Shown piece by piece: positions 16,858 through 25,183 of a stretch of DNA of 46,137 bases. This stretch comes from Maribacter antarcticus DSM 21422 (GTDB lineage Bacteria > Bacteroidota > Bacteroidia > Flavobacteriales > Flavobacteriaceae). The notes under the pieces were generated by a model. It did no database searches, was not told the DNA's origin, and saw only the letters and a list, made by a program, of their open reading frames with translations. The position numbers and the translations under genes were made by a program. The stretch's first letter is position 1, and every line of letters starts with the position of its first letter. The stretch spans positions 1 through 46,137 of the forward strand of contig NZ_JHZC01000023.1 of assembly GCF_000621125.1 (NCBI RefSeq). The letters are read 5' to 3'.

Positions 16858-19131
16858 CTATTTTTTATCCGCATTTTTAAATTTTTTACGTTTTGCCTTA
16901 TTAGGGTTTTTGAAAAGTCGCTTAAAAAATCCATCTCTTTTTACGCCTTCACAATTCAGTGCTTCTAATACAGATGAACTCGGGTTTGCAAATTTAGCTT
17001 TGGTTATTTCATCAAAATTTTTATCAGAATTCAGTTTTTGCAGCCATAGCGCGAATAGGGGTAAGGCAGCATTCGCTCCTTGTCCTAATCGGGTATTCTT
17101 AAAACCAATTTCATGGTTGTCCAGACCCACCCAAGTAAGATGTATTAGCTTTGGTGTTAAGGCAACAAACCATGCATCTTTGTTGTTTTGGGTAGTTCCT
17201 GTTTTTCCTGCAATATCATTTTTAAGGCCATAGATAGATCTGATTCTGGATGCTGTGCCCGAGTTAACGGTAGATTTCATCATTTCTATCATTAGCTGTC
17301 CATTTTCTTCAGAAAATGCTGGTTTGTCGCTTAGTTTAGATTCAAAAGTGGCCAGGACCTTACCTTCATAATCGGTTATCTTTTTAAGAATGAGCGGTTT
17401 TACGGTTTTTCCTTGGTTTAAATAACTTGTATAAGCCATGGCCATTTCTGTCATTTTAATTTCTCCTGTTCCCAATGCCAGTGAAGGCAGGTTTGGAAGT
17501 TTTTCCTGAATCCCCATTTTTTTGGCTTGTTCCAAAACATTAGCGATACCCGTTTTTTCCATCACTTTTACGGCAATGGTATTTACAGAATTACGTAGAC
17601 CTTCCTCCATGGTATAACTTAAGTACGCTTCTTCTTTATCTCCAGAATTACTGGGTGACCAGCCTTGCAAATTCTCATAGGCCACCTCTTGGGCAGAAAA
17701 ATAAGTGCAGGGACTTATTCCATTTTCTAATGCGGCGGTGTACACAATTGGTTTAAAAGTGGAGCCTACTTGTCTCTTGCTTTGGGAGATATGATCGTAT
17801 TTAAACCATTCAAAATCTATTCCTCCTATCCATGTGAGCACTTGGCCGGTTGTTGGGTCTAAGGAAAGGGAACCTGTATTTAAAAATTTCATATAATGCT
17901 GTAAGCTATCCATAGTGCTAGCCTCTCTATTTAGGTCCCCTTTCCACGTACTTAAGGTCATCTGTTTTTTATCGGCTCTGAGCTTTTGAAAGATTTGGGT
18001 ATCGTTAAGTTCTGTTTTCTTAAGATTTTTGTAGACAGCAGTGCGCCTTGCCGCATTCTGTATGATTTTACTGTTTTTTAGCCAAGGTGCATTCTTCCCA
18101 TAACTTTTTTCAAAATCTTCTTGTAATGAACTCATATGCGATACCATTACTTCTTCCGCTAACTGCTGCATTCTATAGTTGAGGGTCGTATATATTTTTA
18201 AACCCGAGGTATATAAGTTAAGATTGTTCCCCTTGCTGTTCCGTTCTTTTATCCATCGCAGCAGTTGCTTACGTACTTCTTCTCTGAAATAAGGGGCTAT
18301 ACCAGCGTTATAATCGTAATCCCTATAGTCCAATTTAAGTGCAGTAGTTATAGCATTATTCAGTCTTTCTTGGTCTAAGAAATTATTTTCTTTCATGGAC
18401 TTTAAGACAAGATTACGTCTATCTAGGCTTTTTTTAGGAAATATTCTTGGGTTATAGCTGTAGGTAGCTTTTAACATACCTACTAGGGTAGCGGCTTGTT
18501 CGAGTGATAATGTTTTTGCATTGGTATTAAAGAATTTTAGCGCTGCACTTTCAATACCAAAAGTATTGTCGCCAAAAGAAACCGTATTTAAGTAGTGAGT
18601 TAGTATTTCCTCTTTTGAATACACAGATTCTAATCGTTTGGCGATGATCATCTCTTTAAACTTATCTATAATTAAATGGGCAGACTGCCTATCTTTTCTT
18701 GGGTATAGATTTTTAGCCAACTGTTGGGTCAAGGTGCTTCCCCCTCCAGAAGAGCTGTCACCCATTAGTATGGTTTTAAAAGCTACTCTGAGCAAACTTG
18801 AAAAATCTATGCCGGAGTGAGCGTAAAAACGTTCGTCCTCAATAGCCACTAATGCCTGTATTAAATGTTTGGGAAATTCTTGAAAAGAAATGGGCTGTCG
18901 GTCGTTTAGATAATATTTTCCTATTAGCACACTATCCGAAGAAAACACTTCGGAGGCTATTTGATAGTTGAAATTAGATAACTCTTTTTTTTTAGGAACA
19001 GGACCCCACGCCCCTAAATAGATGCTGAGTATAAAAATACATAGTACGAATGAAAACCCTAATATTGTTTTAATGGCAAATTGAAAATAGCGCAGTTTTA
19101 TTTTCTTTAGAACCGATTTTTTCTTTTTCAT
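16858..19131 (-). CDS. Class A penicillin-binding protein (glycosyltransferase/transpeptidase, PBP1A-like)
   Basis: 757 residues from the ATG at 19131; a TTG 12 codons earlier (19167) is less likely. One N-terminal membrane anchor (about 16-40) leads to a GT51 glycosyltransferase domain: EDERFYAHSGID with catalytic Glu98, then GGGSTLTQQLAKNL. The transpeptidase domain has SxxK in QVGSTFKPIV, SxN in NSVN, and KTGT in GKTGTTQ. All catalytic residues are present, so it polymerises and cross-links peptidoglycan in the periplasm. It ends with a Lys-rich tail (KRKKFKNADKK). It is divergent from the S1/P1 nuclease, with an 89-bp gap holding both promoters. Confidence 0.93.
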   Translation of the reverse strand: MKKKKSVLKKIKLRYFQFAIKTILGFSFVLCIFILSIYLGAWGPVPKKKELSNFNYQIASEVFSSDSVLIGKYYLNDRQPISFQEFPKHLIQALVAIEDERFYAHSGIDFSSLLRVAFKTILMGDSSSGGGSTLTQQLAKNLYPRKDRQSAHLIIDKFKEMIIAKRLESVYSKEEILTHYLNTVSFGDNTFGIESAALKFFNTNAKTLSLEQAATLVGMLKATYSYNPRIFPKKSLDRRNLVLKSMKENNFLDQERLNNAITTALKLDYRDYDYNAGIAPYFREEVRKQLLRWIKERNSKGNNLNLYTSGLKIYTTLNYRMQQLAEEVMVSHMSSLQEDFEKSYGKNAPWLKNSKIIQNAARRTAVYKNLKKTELNDTQIFQKLRADKKQMTLSTWKGDLNREASTMDSLQHYMKFLNTGSLSLDPTTGQVLTWIGGIDFEWFKYDHISQSKRQVGSTFKPIVYTAALENGISPCTYFSAQEVAYENLQGWSPSNSGDKEEAYLSYTMEEGLRNSVNTIAVKVMEKTGIANVLEQAKKMGIQEKLPNLPSLALGTGEIKMTEMAMAYTSYLNQGKTVKPLILKKITDYEGKVLATFESKLSDKPAFSEENGQLMIEMMKSTVNSGTASRIRSIYGLKNDIAGKTGTTQNNKDAWFVALTPKLIHLTWVGLDNHEIGFKNTRLGQGANAALPLFALWLQKLNSDKNFDEITKAKFANPSSSVLEALNCEGVKRDGFFKRLFKNPNKAKRKKFKNADKK

Positions 19132-19220
19132 AGGTGCAAGTTCTTTATAAAATTTAAGCCTTTTCAAGTTTTAACAATACCTTAAAATTCGATATGCTAT
19201 TTTTGCGCAAAATTAAAGCA

Positions 19221-19994
19221 ATGAAAAAGTTTTTCTTACTCTTATTTTTATGTGCTCATATCACATTTGCCAACGATATGGTCTGGTCTAAAACCGGACA
19301 TAGAGTGGTTGGGGATGTTGCCGAAAACCACTTGACCAGAAAGGCAAAAAAGGCTATAGATAGATTACTTGATGGGCAAAGTTTGGCCGAAGTTTCTACG
19401 TTTGGTGATGAAATAAAAGCAGATAAATCTTATAGGGAATTCAGTGCGTTACACTATGTAAATTTTCCGCTGGATAAAAAGTACGGGGATGAAACGCCCA
19501 ATGCACAAGGAGATTTGGTAACAGGAATTAATAAATGTGTTGCTGTGATTAAGAATGCTAATAGTAGCCGTGCCGATAAGGTATTTTACTTAAAATTCTT
19601 AGTTCATTTGGTAGGAGATTTACACCAACCTATGCATGTTGGCCGTTTGGAGGACAAAGGTGGTAACGATATACAGGTACAGTGGTTTGGTAGGGGAAGT
19701 AACCTACATCGGGTATGGGATTCCAATATGATTGATGACTACGCTATGAGTTTTACAGAACTGTCGGATACCCTCCCTGAGCTTACCAAGCAACAGCTTA
19801 ACGATTTACAACAGGGTACCGTATATGACTGGGTAGAAGAGTCTCAAGATATAGCCAATACGCTTTATAAATCTGTTGCTGTTGGTGAGAAAATAGGGTA
19901 TCAATATAGCTACAAATGGTGGTCTACTGTAGAGTCTCAATTACAAAAAGGGGGCATACGACTAGCGGTAGTTTTAAACGATATTTTTAAATAA
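19221..19994 (+). CDS. S1/P1 nuclease family protein
   Basis: 257 residues from the ATG at 19221; an ATG 9 codons earlier (19194) would lengthen the region in front of the signal peptide (MKKFFLLLFLCAHITFA). Zinc-ligand motifs of the family are all visible: the Trp in MVWSKTGHRVVGD, a His in ALHYVNFP, HLVGDLHQPMHVG, GGNDIQV and LHRVWDS. These zinc enzymes cleave single-stranded DNA and RNA and are secreted. In the family the mature protein normally begins at the Trp, but a usual signal-peptidase cut here would leave four residues (NDMV) before it. Its role in the cell, scavenging or otherwise, is inferred. Confidence 0.9.
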   Translation: MKKFFLLLFLCAHITFANDMVWSKTGHRVVGDVAENHLTRKAKKAIDRLLDGQSLAEVSTFGDEIKADKSYREFSALHYVNFPLDKKYGDETPNAQGDLVTGINKCVAVIKNANSSRADKVFYLKFLVHLVGDLHQPMHVGRLEDKGGNDIQVQWFGRGSNLHRVWDSNMIDDYAMSFTELSDTLPELTKQQLNDLQQGTVYDWVEESQDIANTLYKSVAVGEKIGYQYSYKWWSTVESQLQKGGIRLAVVLNDIFK

Positions 19995-20011
19995 GCATAC
20001 CGCTAAGGCAA

Positions 20012-20290
20012 TTATCTTTTTGAAATTTTATTGCCTGTAATCTGTTTTTGGCGGCTGCATTTGAATCTATCTACACCATCGGTGCGTAATTTTGCATGTT
20101 TGGTAGCTCTTCCCTGAACCCTTTTTCTCCACATGCGAAAACTACTAGGTTTCATTTCCCTGCGCATTATTTCAATAGTCTCTTGTTCCGAGATACCGAA
20201 TTGAAAGCTAATTGCATCAAATGTGGTGCGGTCTTCCCAAGCCATTTCTATAATGCGGTCCAATTCGCGGTCTGTAAATTCTTTTTCCAT
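20012..20290 (-). CDS. TIGR03643 family protein
   Basis: 92 residues from the ATG at 20290. A TTG six codons upstream falls inside the -7 element, which argues for the ATG. The protein contains the recognisable core FTDRELDRIIEMAWEDRTTF, followed by an FGISEQETIEIMRREMKPSSF region that looks like a helix-turn-helix, then a basic tail (MWRKRVQGRATKH). TIGR03643 genes often lie close to photolyase/cryptochrome genes in other bacteria, a memory I cannot check here; no such gene is in this window. Function is unknown. Confidence 0.85.
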   Translation of the reverse strand: MEKEFTDRELDRIIEMAWEDRTTFDAISFQFGISEQETIEIMRREMKPSSFRMWRKRVQGRATKHAKLRTDGVDRFKCSRQKQITGNKISKR

Positions 20291-20297
20291 AACAGTA

Positions 20298-20305
20298 CAA
20301 AGATA
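20298..20305 (-). promoter_or_regulatory. -7 element TATCTTTG (minus strand)
   Basis: Matches the Bacteroidota -7 consensus TAnnTTTG and sits 7 bp before the ATG at 20290, implying a very short or absent leader for the TIGR03643 gene. Confidence 0.5.
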
Positions 20306-20449
20306 CAAAGCAAAATTTGATTTGATTTTGGTAGGGCTGTTGGATACTAAATTAATTCGAAAATGAGAAAATTAAGATACATCGCCGTCATCTTAAAGAT
20401 AGCTATCGATTTTATAGTAGGCGGAAAAATAAGATCCAAGAGCCGTTTT

Positions 20450-21052
20450 TTATTTTATGACCCTAAATGTCAGATTTATTCGCTCTCCAATAGGTTTAGT
20501 CGTTTTAGGTATTTGGTGTTTCCAGAAATGTTGAGTCTCGCCAGTCATCAAAAGAAGACTACCGTGTTCCAATAGTATTTTGTGTTTTAAATCGGGAATG
20601 GTATTGTGTTTTAAATGAAAATAACGGGGCTCTCCTAAACTTATGGAAGCAATAGCAGGGTTTTGTCCCAGTTCTTTTTCGTTGTCCGCATGCCATCCGT
20701 TACTGTCCTTGCCATCTCTATACAGGTTTAGAAGGCAGGTGGTAAAACTACCTGTTGAAAGTACTTCAATCTTTTCTTTTATAAATTGAAGTTCCTTGGT
20801 AAACTGATGAGGCATCATTGTAATGTTGGAGTAGGAGTAGGGCTTGTTATTGTTTGCATACAAGGCTGTCAGCCTTGGCTGGGCGTATACTTTCCCAAAA
20901 ACTTTAATATCGTCCTGTTTCCATACAATGTTATTTTTCAATAAGGTAAAATAGTCGTCTGCGATTAGAGCACCCATAAAATCTGGATAATAGGTAATGG
21001 TGCTATCAGGTAAGTTCAGGTGCTGAGGTTCGCGGTCAAAGAGTTGTTGCAT
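20450..21052 (-). CDS. alkB: 2-oxoglutarate/Fe(II)-dependent AlkB-family dioxygenase
   Basis: 200 residues, the compact form (ALKBH2/3-like). Iron ligands are His121 and Asp123 in GWHADNE and His179 in WKHQIPK. The 2-oxoglutarate-binding arginine lies in the RINLTFR end motif. The nucleotide-recognition-lid region carries PRLTALYA. It directly repairs N-alkylated DNA or RNA bases. It shares one base with the AraC-type gene upstream, which suggests an operon in which the regulator and the repair enzyme are co-expressed. Whether alkylation is the signal is not shown. Confidence 0.9.
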   Translation of the reverse strand: MQQLFDREPQHLNLPDSTITYYPDFMGALIADDYFTLLKNNIVWKQDDIKVFGKVYAQPRLTALYANNNKPYSYSNITMMPHQFTKELQFIKEKIEVLSTGSFTTCLLNLYRDGKDSNGWHADNEKELGQNPAIASISLGEPRYFHLKHNTIPDLKHKILLEHGSLLLMTGETQHFWKHQIPKTTKPIGERINLTFRVIK

Positions 21053-21924
21053 TATGAAATAATCGCTTTAAGTTGATTTCTATATTCTGATGGATTCTGA
21101 CCGGTAAATGTTTTAAATGATTTATTGAAATGGGAGAAATTATTAAATCCGCATTCAAAACAAACCTCGGTAATGCTCAGAGGTTTTTCTGCTAAAAGCT
21201 TTGAAGCATGCACCAACCTGTATTCGTTTACAAATTGTACGAACGTTTTATTAGTTATCTTTTTAAAATAACGGCAAAATGAAGGAATGGTCATATTTGC
21301 CATATTGGCCATTTCCTCTAAAGTAATATCTTCTTTAAAATTATTTTTGACATGATTAAAGACCACGTTGATTCTATCATTATCCTTAACGTCTGTAGCC
21401 AAGGAGAAACCTTCTGCGTTTAAAAGCTTAGTTTCTTTTGAGTTTGCTAATTCATTTAGGATATTAAGGATGGACAACAAGCGTTGAAAATCGGTTTGGT
21501 ATTCCAGTACTTCTATTTTCTCTCCAATTTTCTTTTTAGTCTTGCCTGAAAAGCTGATTCCTCCGTTGGCTACTTCGAAGAGTGCTTGAATTTTTCGCAT
21601 CTCAGGTATATTAAAAAAATCATTACCAAGAAAATCTAACTTCATCTGTATGACTGTTTCGTTGGTATTACCTGTGAGTCGGTCTGTAAGTCCGCAATGG
21701 GGCAGGTTACTCCCTATTAAAATAAGTTCTCCGTCGGTATAATAGGATATATGGCTTCCCACTTGCCGTTTACCGGAACCTCCGTTTACGTATACCAGTT
21801 CAATTTCTGGATGGTAGTGCCATTCGTAATTTTTGTTTAGTTTGGATTCATCGAACTTTTGATACGTGAAGGAGTTACCAAACGTGGGGGCTATGGCTTC
21901 AAACTTTGGTTTTTGTGTAATCAT
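21052..21924 (-). CDS. AraC family transcriptional regulator with cupin-type N-terminal domain
   Basis: 290 residues. An N-terminal cupin-like sensor (about 15-110; YEWHYHPEIELVYVNGGSGKR and IGSNLPHCGL) precedes a linker and a C-terminal AraC/XylS pair of helix-turn-helix motifs (about 190-285), with DITLEEMANMANMTIPSFCRYFKK in the first and FECGFNNFSHFNKSFKTFTG in the second, ending NPSEYRNQL. It heads an operon with alkB and is divergent from the secreted-protein gene at 22140 across 215 bp. Sugar or other small-molecule sensing is typical for this domain set; the ligand is unknown. Confidence 0.9.
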   Translation of the reverse strand: MITQKPKFEAIAPTFGNSFTYQKFDESKLNKNYEWHYHPEIELVYVNGGSGKRQVGSHISYYTDGELILIGSNLPHCGLTDRLTGNTNETVIQMKLDFLGNDFFNIPEMRKIQALFEVANGGISFSGKTKKKIGEKIEVLEYQTDFQRLLSILNILNELANSKETKLLNAEGFSLATDVKDNDRINVVFNHVKNNFKEDITLEEMANMANMTIPSFCRYFKKITNKTFVQFVNEYRLVHASKLLAEKPLSITEVCFECGFNNFSHFNKSFKTFTGQNPSEYRNQLKAIIS

Positions 21925-22069
21925 ACTTTAATATTGATTCTAGTATAAAATTAAACAAGCTTTTTAAAGCTGTGCTTTACAAAATTAACCAAAATATATG
22001 CAATATTAACCTAAGTACTAATTTTATTACCTTAACATGTTAAAATAGAACATAAATCAGAAAACTGTG

Positions 22070-22103
22070 CTGTAGTACAGGCCTTTAATGCTGGGTACAT
22101 TTG
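22070..22103 (+). promoter_or_regulatory. Promoter -7 element TACATTTG with 11-bp palindrome upstream
   Basis: TACATTTG (22096-22103) fits TAnnTTTG and lies 37 bp before the ATG of the 194-residue gene. Upstream is CTGTAGTACAG (22070-22080), a palindrome around a central G, placed where a regulator would affect the -33 region. The neighbouring divergent AraC-type regulator is one candidate to bind it, but AraC proteins usually bind direct repeats, so this is open. Confidence 0.45.
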
Positions 22104-22139
22104 TAGTGTAATTAGTATAAATCCAAAAAAACTAATATC

Positions 22140-22724
22140 ATGAAAAGAATTATAAAAGTAACAACAGTAATTGCCTTATTATTAAGTACAACTTTAAGTA
22201 TGGCAAAAGATTCAGAAATTCGTCTGATTGCGAGCAAAGAAGCTAAAAGCTTGGTTTTGACATTAGATAAAACAGCAAAGAATTTGACCTTGACATTTAC
22301 GGATACAAATGAAAATATTCTGTATTTTGAAAAGATGGAAAATGGAACCTTAACCAAAAAGTTTAATTTACACAGTTTGGAAAATGGTAAATACTACCTC
22401 ACTACTTCGGATGCTAGCCGATTAGTTGTATACACAGTTTCCATAGCTGAAAAAAGCGTTAATATCATAGAAAAGAAGGAAACCTTGAAGCCATACTTTC
22501 GTAAAACGAAAGATAAGATATTCGTCAACTTCTTAAACTTAGATAAGTCCAAGGTAGACATCAAAGTATATGATGAAGAGTACAGAGTTGTATTTTCAGA
22601 AACGGTTACAGAAGAAATGATTATAGAAAAAGCTTTTAACTTTCAAGACGCTTACGCTGGTAATTACAGAGTGGTAGTGTTAGATTCTAAAAAAAGCTAC
22701 TCGGAAAATTTTATAGTTGATTAA
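22140..22724 (+). CDS. Secreted beta-rich protein of unknown function
   Basis: 194 residues. Signal peptide about 1-22 (IALLLSTTLSMAK). The mature part has two similar halves: each contains strand pairs like ENILYFEKMENGTLTKKFNLHSLENGKYYL and EYRVVFSETVTEEMIIEKAFNFQDAYAGNYRV. The motif of a hydrophobic strand, then a Glu-rich segment and a G-N/K-Y strand, is the same shape as the T9SS type A C-terminal domain, but here it appears twice and not as a clean sorting domain. It probably folds as two Ig-like sandwiches. Own promoter and terminator make it monocistronic. Function is unknown. Confidence 0.75.
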   Translation: MKRIIKVTTVIALLLSTTLSMAKDSEIRLIASKEAKSLVLTLDKTAKNLTLTFTDTNENILYFEKMENGTLTKKFNLHSLENGKYYLTTSDASRLVVYTVSIAEKSVNIIEKKETLKPYFRKTKDKIFVNFLNLDKSKVDIKVYDEEYRVVFSETVTEEMIIEKAFNFQDAYAGNYRVVVLDSKKSYSENFIVD

Positions 22725-22746
22725 GTTGATTTAATTAAATTTCAGT

Positions 22747-22772
22747 AAAAGGGGACGGGAGCGTCCCCTTTT
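22747..22772. terminator. Rho-independent terminator after the secreted-protein gene
   Basis: Perfect 11-bp stem AAAAGGGGACG/CGTCCCCTTTT with a GGAG loop, 22 bp downstream of the plus-strand stop codon and just before the end of the minus-strand DoxX gene. A/T runs on both sides let it act in both directions. Confidence 0.9.
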
Positions 22773-22777
22773 TGTAT

Positions 22778-23143
22778 TTATACTCCTAGGTAGCTAAAGG
22801 CCCAGTACATGAGCCCAAATTGTAAGGGTAAACGCAGTACAAGTGCCCAAGTTGGAATACCGGCAGCGACTTTCTCATTACTCAACATATAAAAATGTAC
22901 CAATAGAAATACTGCTAAAAGTGTAATGATACCATAAATGGCAAGGTTTTTTGTGATAGTAAAACATAATCCAATTCCCAAAGCAATTTCCACAACACCG
23001 CTCCAATAGACCATGGCCTTATGATTAGGAATGTATCTGGGCATAATGCGTATGTATACTTTGGGCTTTATAAAATGAAAGATACCGGCAAGAATATACA
23101 TGCTTGCCATGAGGTATAAATGCCAAGGGTAACTAAAGCTCAT
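22778..23143 (-). CDS. DoxX family membrane protein
   Basis: 121 residues with four membrane segments: about 9-24, 43-61, 67-87 and 101-117. The motif PNHKAMVYWSGVVEIALGIGL with a conserved Glu, and the tail LRLPLQFGLMYWA, fit the DoxX-like membrane family. The ATG overlaps the stop of the MOSC gene upstream (ATGA), so the two are translationally coupled. DoxX proteins are membrane subunits linked to redox reactions; the MOSC pairing suggests a common process, which remains unproven. Confidence 0.85.
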   Translation of the reverse strand: MSFSYPWHLYLMASMYILAGIFHFIKPKVYIRIMPRYIPNHKAMVYWSGVVEIALGIGLCFTITKNLAIYGIITLLAVFLLVHFYMLSNEKVAAGIPTWALVLRLPLQFGLMYWAFSYLGV

Positions 23144-23775
23144 TTTAGATATTTTTGAAATCGGTCTTTTTTGTATTGGGGAACGGATTCGTTGGTCATG
23201 AATGATTCAAGAATTTCCCTAGGTTTTTCCTTTTGGAACATGAGTTCGTAGAATTGCTGAACCGTAAGGCTGTTTGTTGATTCTTTCAGAAGTTCAACAA
23301 CATTGCCAGAAACTACTTTACCTTCCTCTAAAACTTTAACATACGTACCGGGATGGTTGTGCTGTATAAATTCCTTAAGAATAGCTTGGGTTCCAAACCG
23401 GACACCTAGTTTGTAACAAGGTTCCCTAGGTTGCGATACCTGCACGGTAGCACCACCAATTTTATAAATAGTACCAACTCGTATTTGAGCATCGTCCATG
23501 CCAGAAATGGTAAGGTTTTCACCGAACATGCCCCAATCCCAGTCATGGTTTGGGTAGCGTTCTTTCCAGTAGGGGTAATAATCGGCTGAAAATAGGTAAC
23601 ATGCCTTGTTGCTTCCTCCGTGGTGTACCCTATCTATAACGGTATCTCCCTTCACATCGTTTTTACTTAGGAAGAGACCCTCTTTTAACGGATACTTAAA
23701 AATACCTGTCTGTTCTTCTGCTCCGTTCCAGGTAAAGGTTGTAGGAGTGCCAATATTTGTTGCGATTACCTTCAT
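23140..23775 (-). CDS. MOSC domain-containing protein (YiiM-like)
   Basis: 211 residues. The domain spans about 25-165, with DRVHHGGSNKACY, FGENLTISGM and the conserved Cys120 in QPREPCYKLGVRFG. MOSC proteins bind the molybdenum cofactor or carry sulfur, and YiiM reduces N-hydroxylated compounds. The C-terminal ~50 residues (QQFYELMFQKEKPREILESF) match the short helical 3-alpha extension of YiiM. It overlaps the DoxX gene by 4 bp. Confidence 0.9.
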   Translation of the reverse strand: MKVIATNIGTPTTFTWNGAEEQTGIFKYPLKEGLFLSKNDVKGDTVIDRVHHGGSNKACYLFSADYYPYWKERYPNHDWDWGMFGENLTISGMDDAQIRVGTIYKIGGATVQVSQPREPCYKLGVRFGTQAILKEFIQHNHPGTYVKVLEEGKVVSGNVVELLKESTNSLTVQQFYELMFQKEKPREILESFMTNESVPQYKKDRFQKYLK

Positions 23776-23790
23776 CTTGTGAAGATAAAA

Positions 23791-23817
23791 AAACCACCTC
23801 AGTTTTTGAGGTGGTTT
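23791..23817 (-). terminator. Rho-independent terminator of the DUF6249 gene
   Basis: Perfect 11-bp stem AAACCACCTCA/TGAGGTGGTTT around a five-base loop; on the minus strand it is followed by a run of Ts (complement of 23784-23793). It separates the DUF6249 gene from the downstream MOSC gene. Confidence 0.85.
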
Positions 23818-23844
23818 CCTGTGATAATAAATGAATATCCGTTA

Positions 23845-24192
23845 TTATTCCTTATCTAGTTTTTTGGTTAAAAAGAAACCGATAAGTAATCCGGTACCAG
23901 CCAGAAGAAATATAGAGCCAGGTAGTGCAATTTCATCTTCTACGTTGAAATTACTGTATAGAATACCACCAACCATGATGCCGGCACCAATACCCATAAG
24001 TAATAAGGCGAAATTTAATATCAATATCTTCCAAAACGGTGCCGCTTTGTCGGTTTTAGGGCGCATAAAAATACTGGCGTCCGCTCCTTTTTCTATTAAG
24101 GCCAAGCGTTCCCTGTTGCGAGTAGAGAAAAAGAGATAGAAAATTCCGAAGATTACTAAAAATAAACTGACAAATACAAAGCCTGCTTCCAT
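23845..24192 (-). CDS. DUF6249-type small membrane protein
   Basis: 115 residues from the ATG at 24192 (MEAGFVFVSLF); an ATG 11 codons upstream (24225) is possible, but the shorter form starts directly with the first membrane helix. Three membrane helices: about 3-21, 52-74 and 83-105. Between the first two lies the family signature TRNRERLALIEKGAD. It is divergent from the ECF sigma gene over about 330 bp, a neighbourhood I recall for this family in flavobacteria. Function is unknown. Confidence 0.78.
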   Translation of the reverse strand: MEAGFVFVSLFLVIFGIFYLFFSTRNRERLALIEKGADASIFMRPKTDKAAPFWKILILNFALLLMGIGAGIMVGGILYSNFNVEDEIALPGSIFLLAGTGLLIGFFLTKKLDKE

Positions 24193-24225
24193 AAAATGAT
24201 TGTTTTTTAATTGATAAATAAACAT

Positions 24226-24487
24226 TAGTTGCCCATAGGACGATACCTTTACCAGAGAGGTTACACCTTTATTCGTTAATTTCTGTTTTAAAAAAGTTGG
24301 GCAGTACCTAAACTAAAGCAGTTAGTTGAGCCCCCATGCCGGCGGCGAGTCTAATTCCACTTTTTTAGTAGCATAGCTTAGGTCTATTACCTTCATGCTT
24401 ACTTTGATGATTTTTTATTTTGTCTACCACTTTAAATTAAAAATATTTTTTAGTCTTTGTTTTATAATATCATTTTTTTAAATTTCC
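24226..24487. other. Intergenic region upstream of the ECF sigma gene
   Basis: Very AT-rich over its second half (about 24400-24486), including poly-T runs. I see no ORF and no clear structured RNA. It must hold the promoter of the DUF6249 gene. Confidence 0.5.
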
Positions 24488-24520
24488 TGTAACCTTATAT
24501 GGGTTATTAGCGTCCTATAG
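24488..24520 (+). promoter_or_regulatory. Putative ECF-type autoregulated promoter (TGTAACC-N16-CGTC)
   Basis: TGTAACC (24488-24494) and CGTC (24511-24514) are separated by 16 bp, the -35/-10 layout typical of ECF sigma factors (AAC in the -35, CGTC in the -10). The ATG lies 12 bp after CGTC, so the transcript has almost no leader. Position directly in front of an ECF sigma gene suggests positive autoregulation. Confidence 0.55.
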
Positions 24521-24526
24521 GTAATA

Positions 24527-25114
24527 ATGAGCAAAGACAAAGACCATCCTTTAATTACACTTGCTCGCACTGGCGATACTGCGGCTTATGCCAAACTGGT
24601 AGAAAAATACCAACATATGGTCTTTACTTTGGCGTTAAAGTTAGTCGGTAGGTCGGAGGATGCCCAAGAGGTGGCCCAAGATGCGTTTTTAAAAGCGTAC
24701 CAAGCTTTGAATAGTTTTAAGGGAGAATCCAAGTTTTCTACCTGGTTGTACAAAATAACCTATCATAAGGGATTGGACCTTCTTAAAAAAAGAAAGCGAA
24801 CAGTAGCTACGGATTCCATTGATGAGGGTTTTAATATTAACATACCATCCCTTGAGAACACGTGGGATGCATTGGAGAAAAAAGAACAAAGTGAGACCAT
24901 TAAAAAAGCCGTGGACGAATTACAAGCAGCTGATGCCATCGTAATCACGCTTTTTTATTTTGAAGAATTATCTTTAAATGAGATAGCCGTCGTATTATCT
25001 TTAACCCCTAACGCGGTCAAGGTAAAGGTATTCAGGGCCAGAAAACGTTTGGCCCATGTTTTAAGAAGCAAATTAGAGCCTGAAATTATTGAGGGTTATG
25101 AAGCTTACAATTAG
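24527..25114 (+). CDS. ECF-type RNA polymerase sigma factor
   Basis: 195 residues. Region 2 (about 20-88) includes YQHMVFTLALKLVGRSEDAQEVAQDAFLKAYQ and FKGESKFSTWLYKI; region 4 (about 125-178) ends with the helix-turn-helix LSLNEIAVVLSLTPNAVKVKVFRARKRL. There are no regions 1 or 3, as in group 4 sigma factors. It probably drives its own promoter (24488-24520). The next gene, 69 bp on, encodes a membrane protein that could be its anti-sigma factor. The stimulus is unknown. Confidence 0.92.
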   Translation: MSKDKDHPLITLARTGDTAAYAKLVEKYQHMVFTLALKLVGRSEDAQEVAQDAFLKAYQALNSFKGESKFSTWLYKITYHKGLDLLKKRKRTVATDSIDEGFNINIPSLENTWDALEKKEQSETIKKAVDELQAADAIVITLFYFEELSLNEIAVVLSLTPNAVKVKVFRARKRLAHVLRSKLEPEIIEGYEAYN

Positions 25115-25183
25115 TGTTTTAACAATTAATAGGACTATTAATTATATCTACATATATCAAATAGTTAGCTTATTTTTATATAG

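Noticed and set aside
20006..20034. Hairpin GGCAAT/ATTGCC between convergent nuclease and TIGR03643 genes as terminator
   Set aside because: Only a 6-bp stem with a long loop and it lies inside the end of the TIGR03643 coding region; not strong enough to list.
20363..20575. Plus-strand 70-codon ORF overlapping the end of alkB
   Set aside because: It overlaps the alkB gene antisense for most of its length, has no known family features and no promoter signal; the basic, Phe-rich composition is that of a shadow frame.
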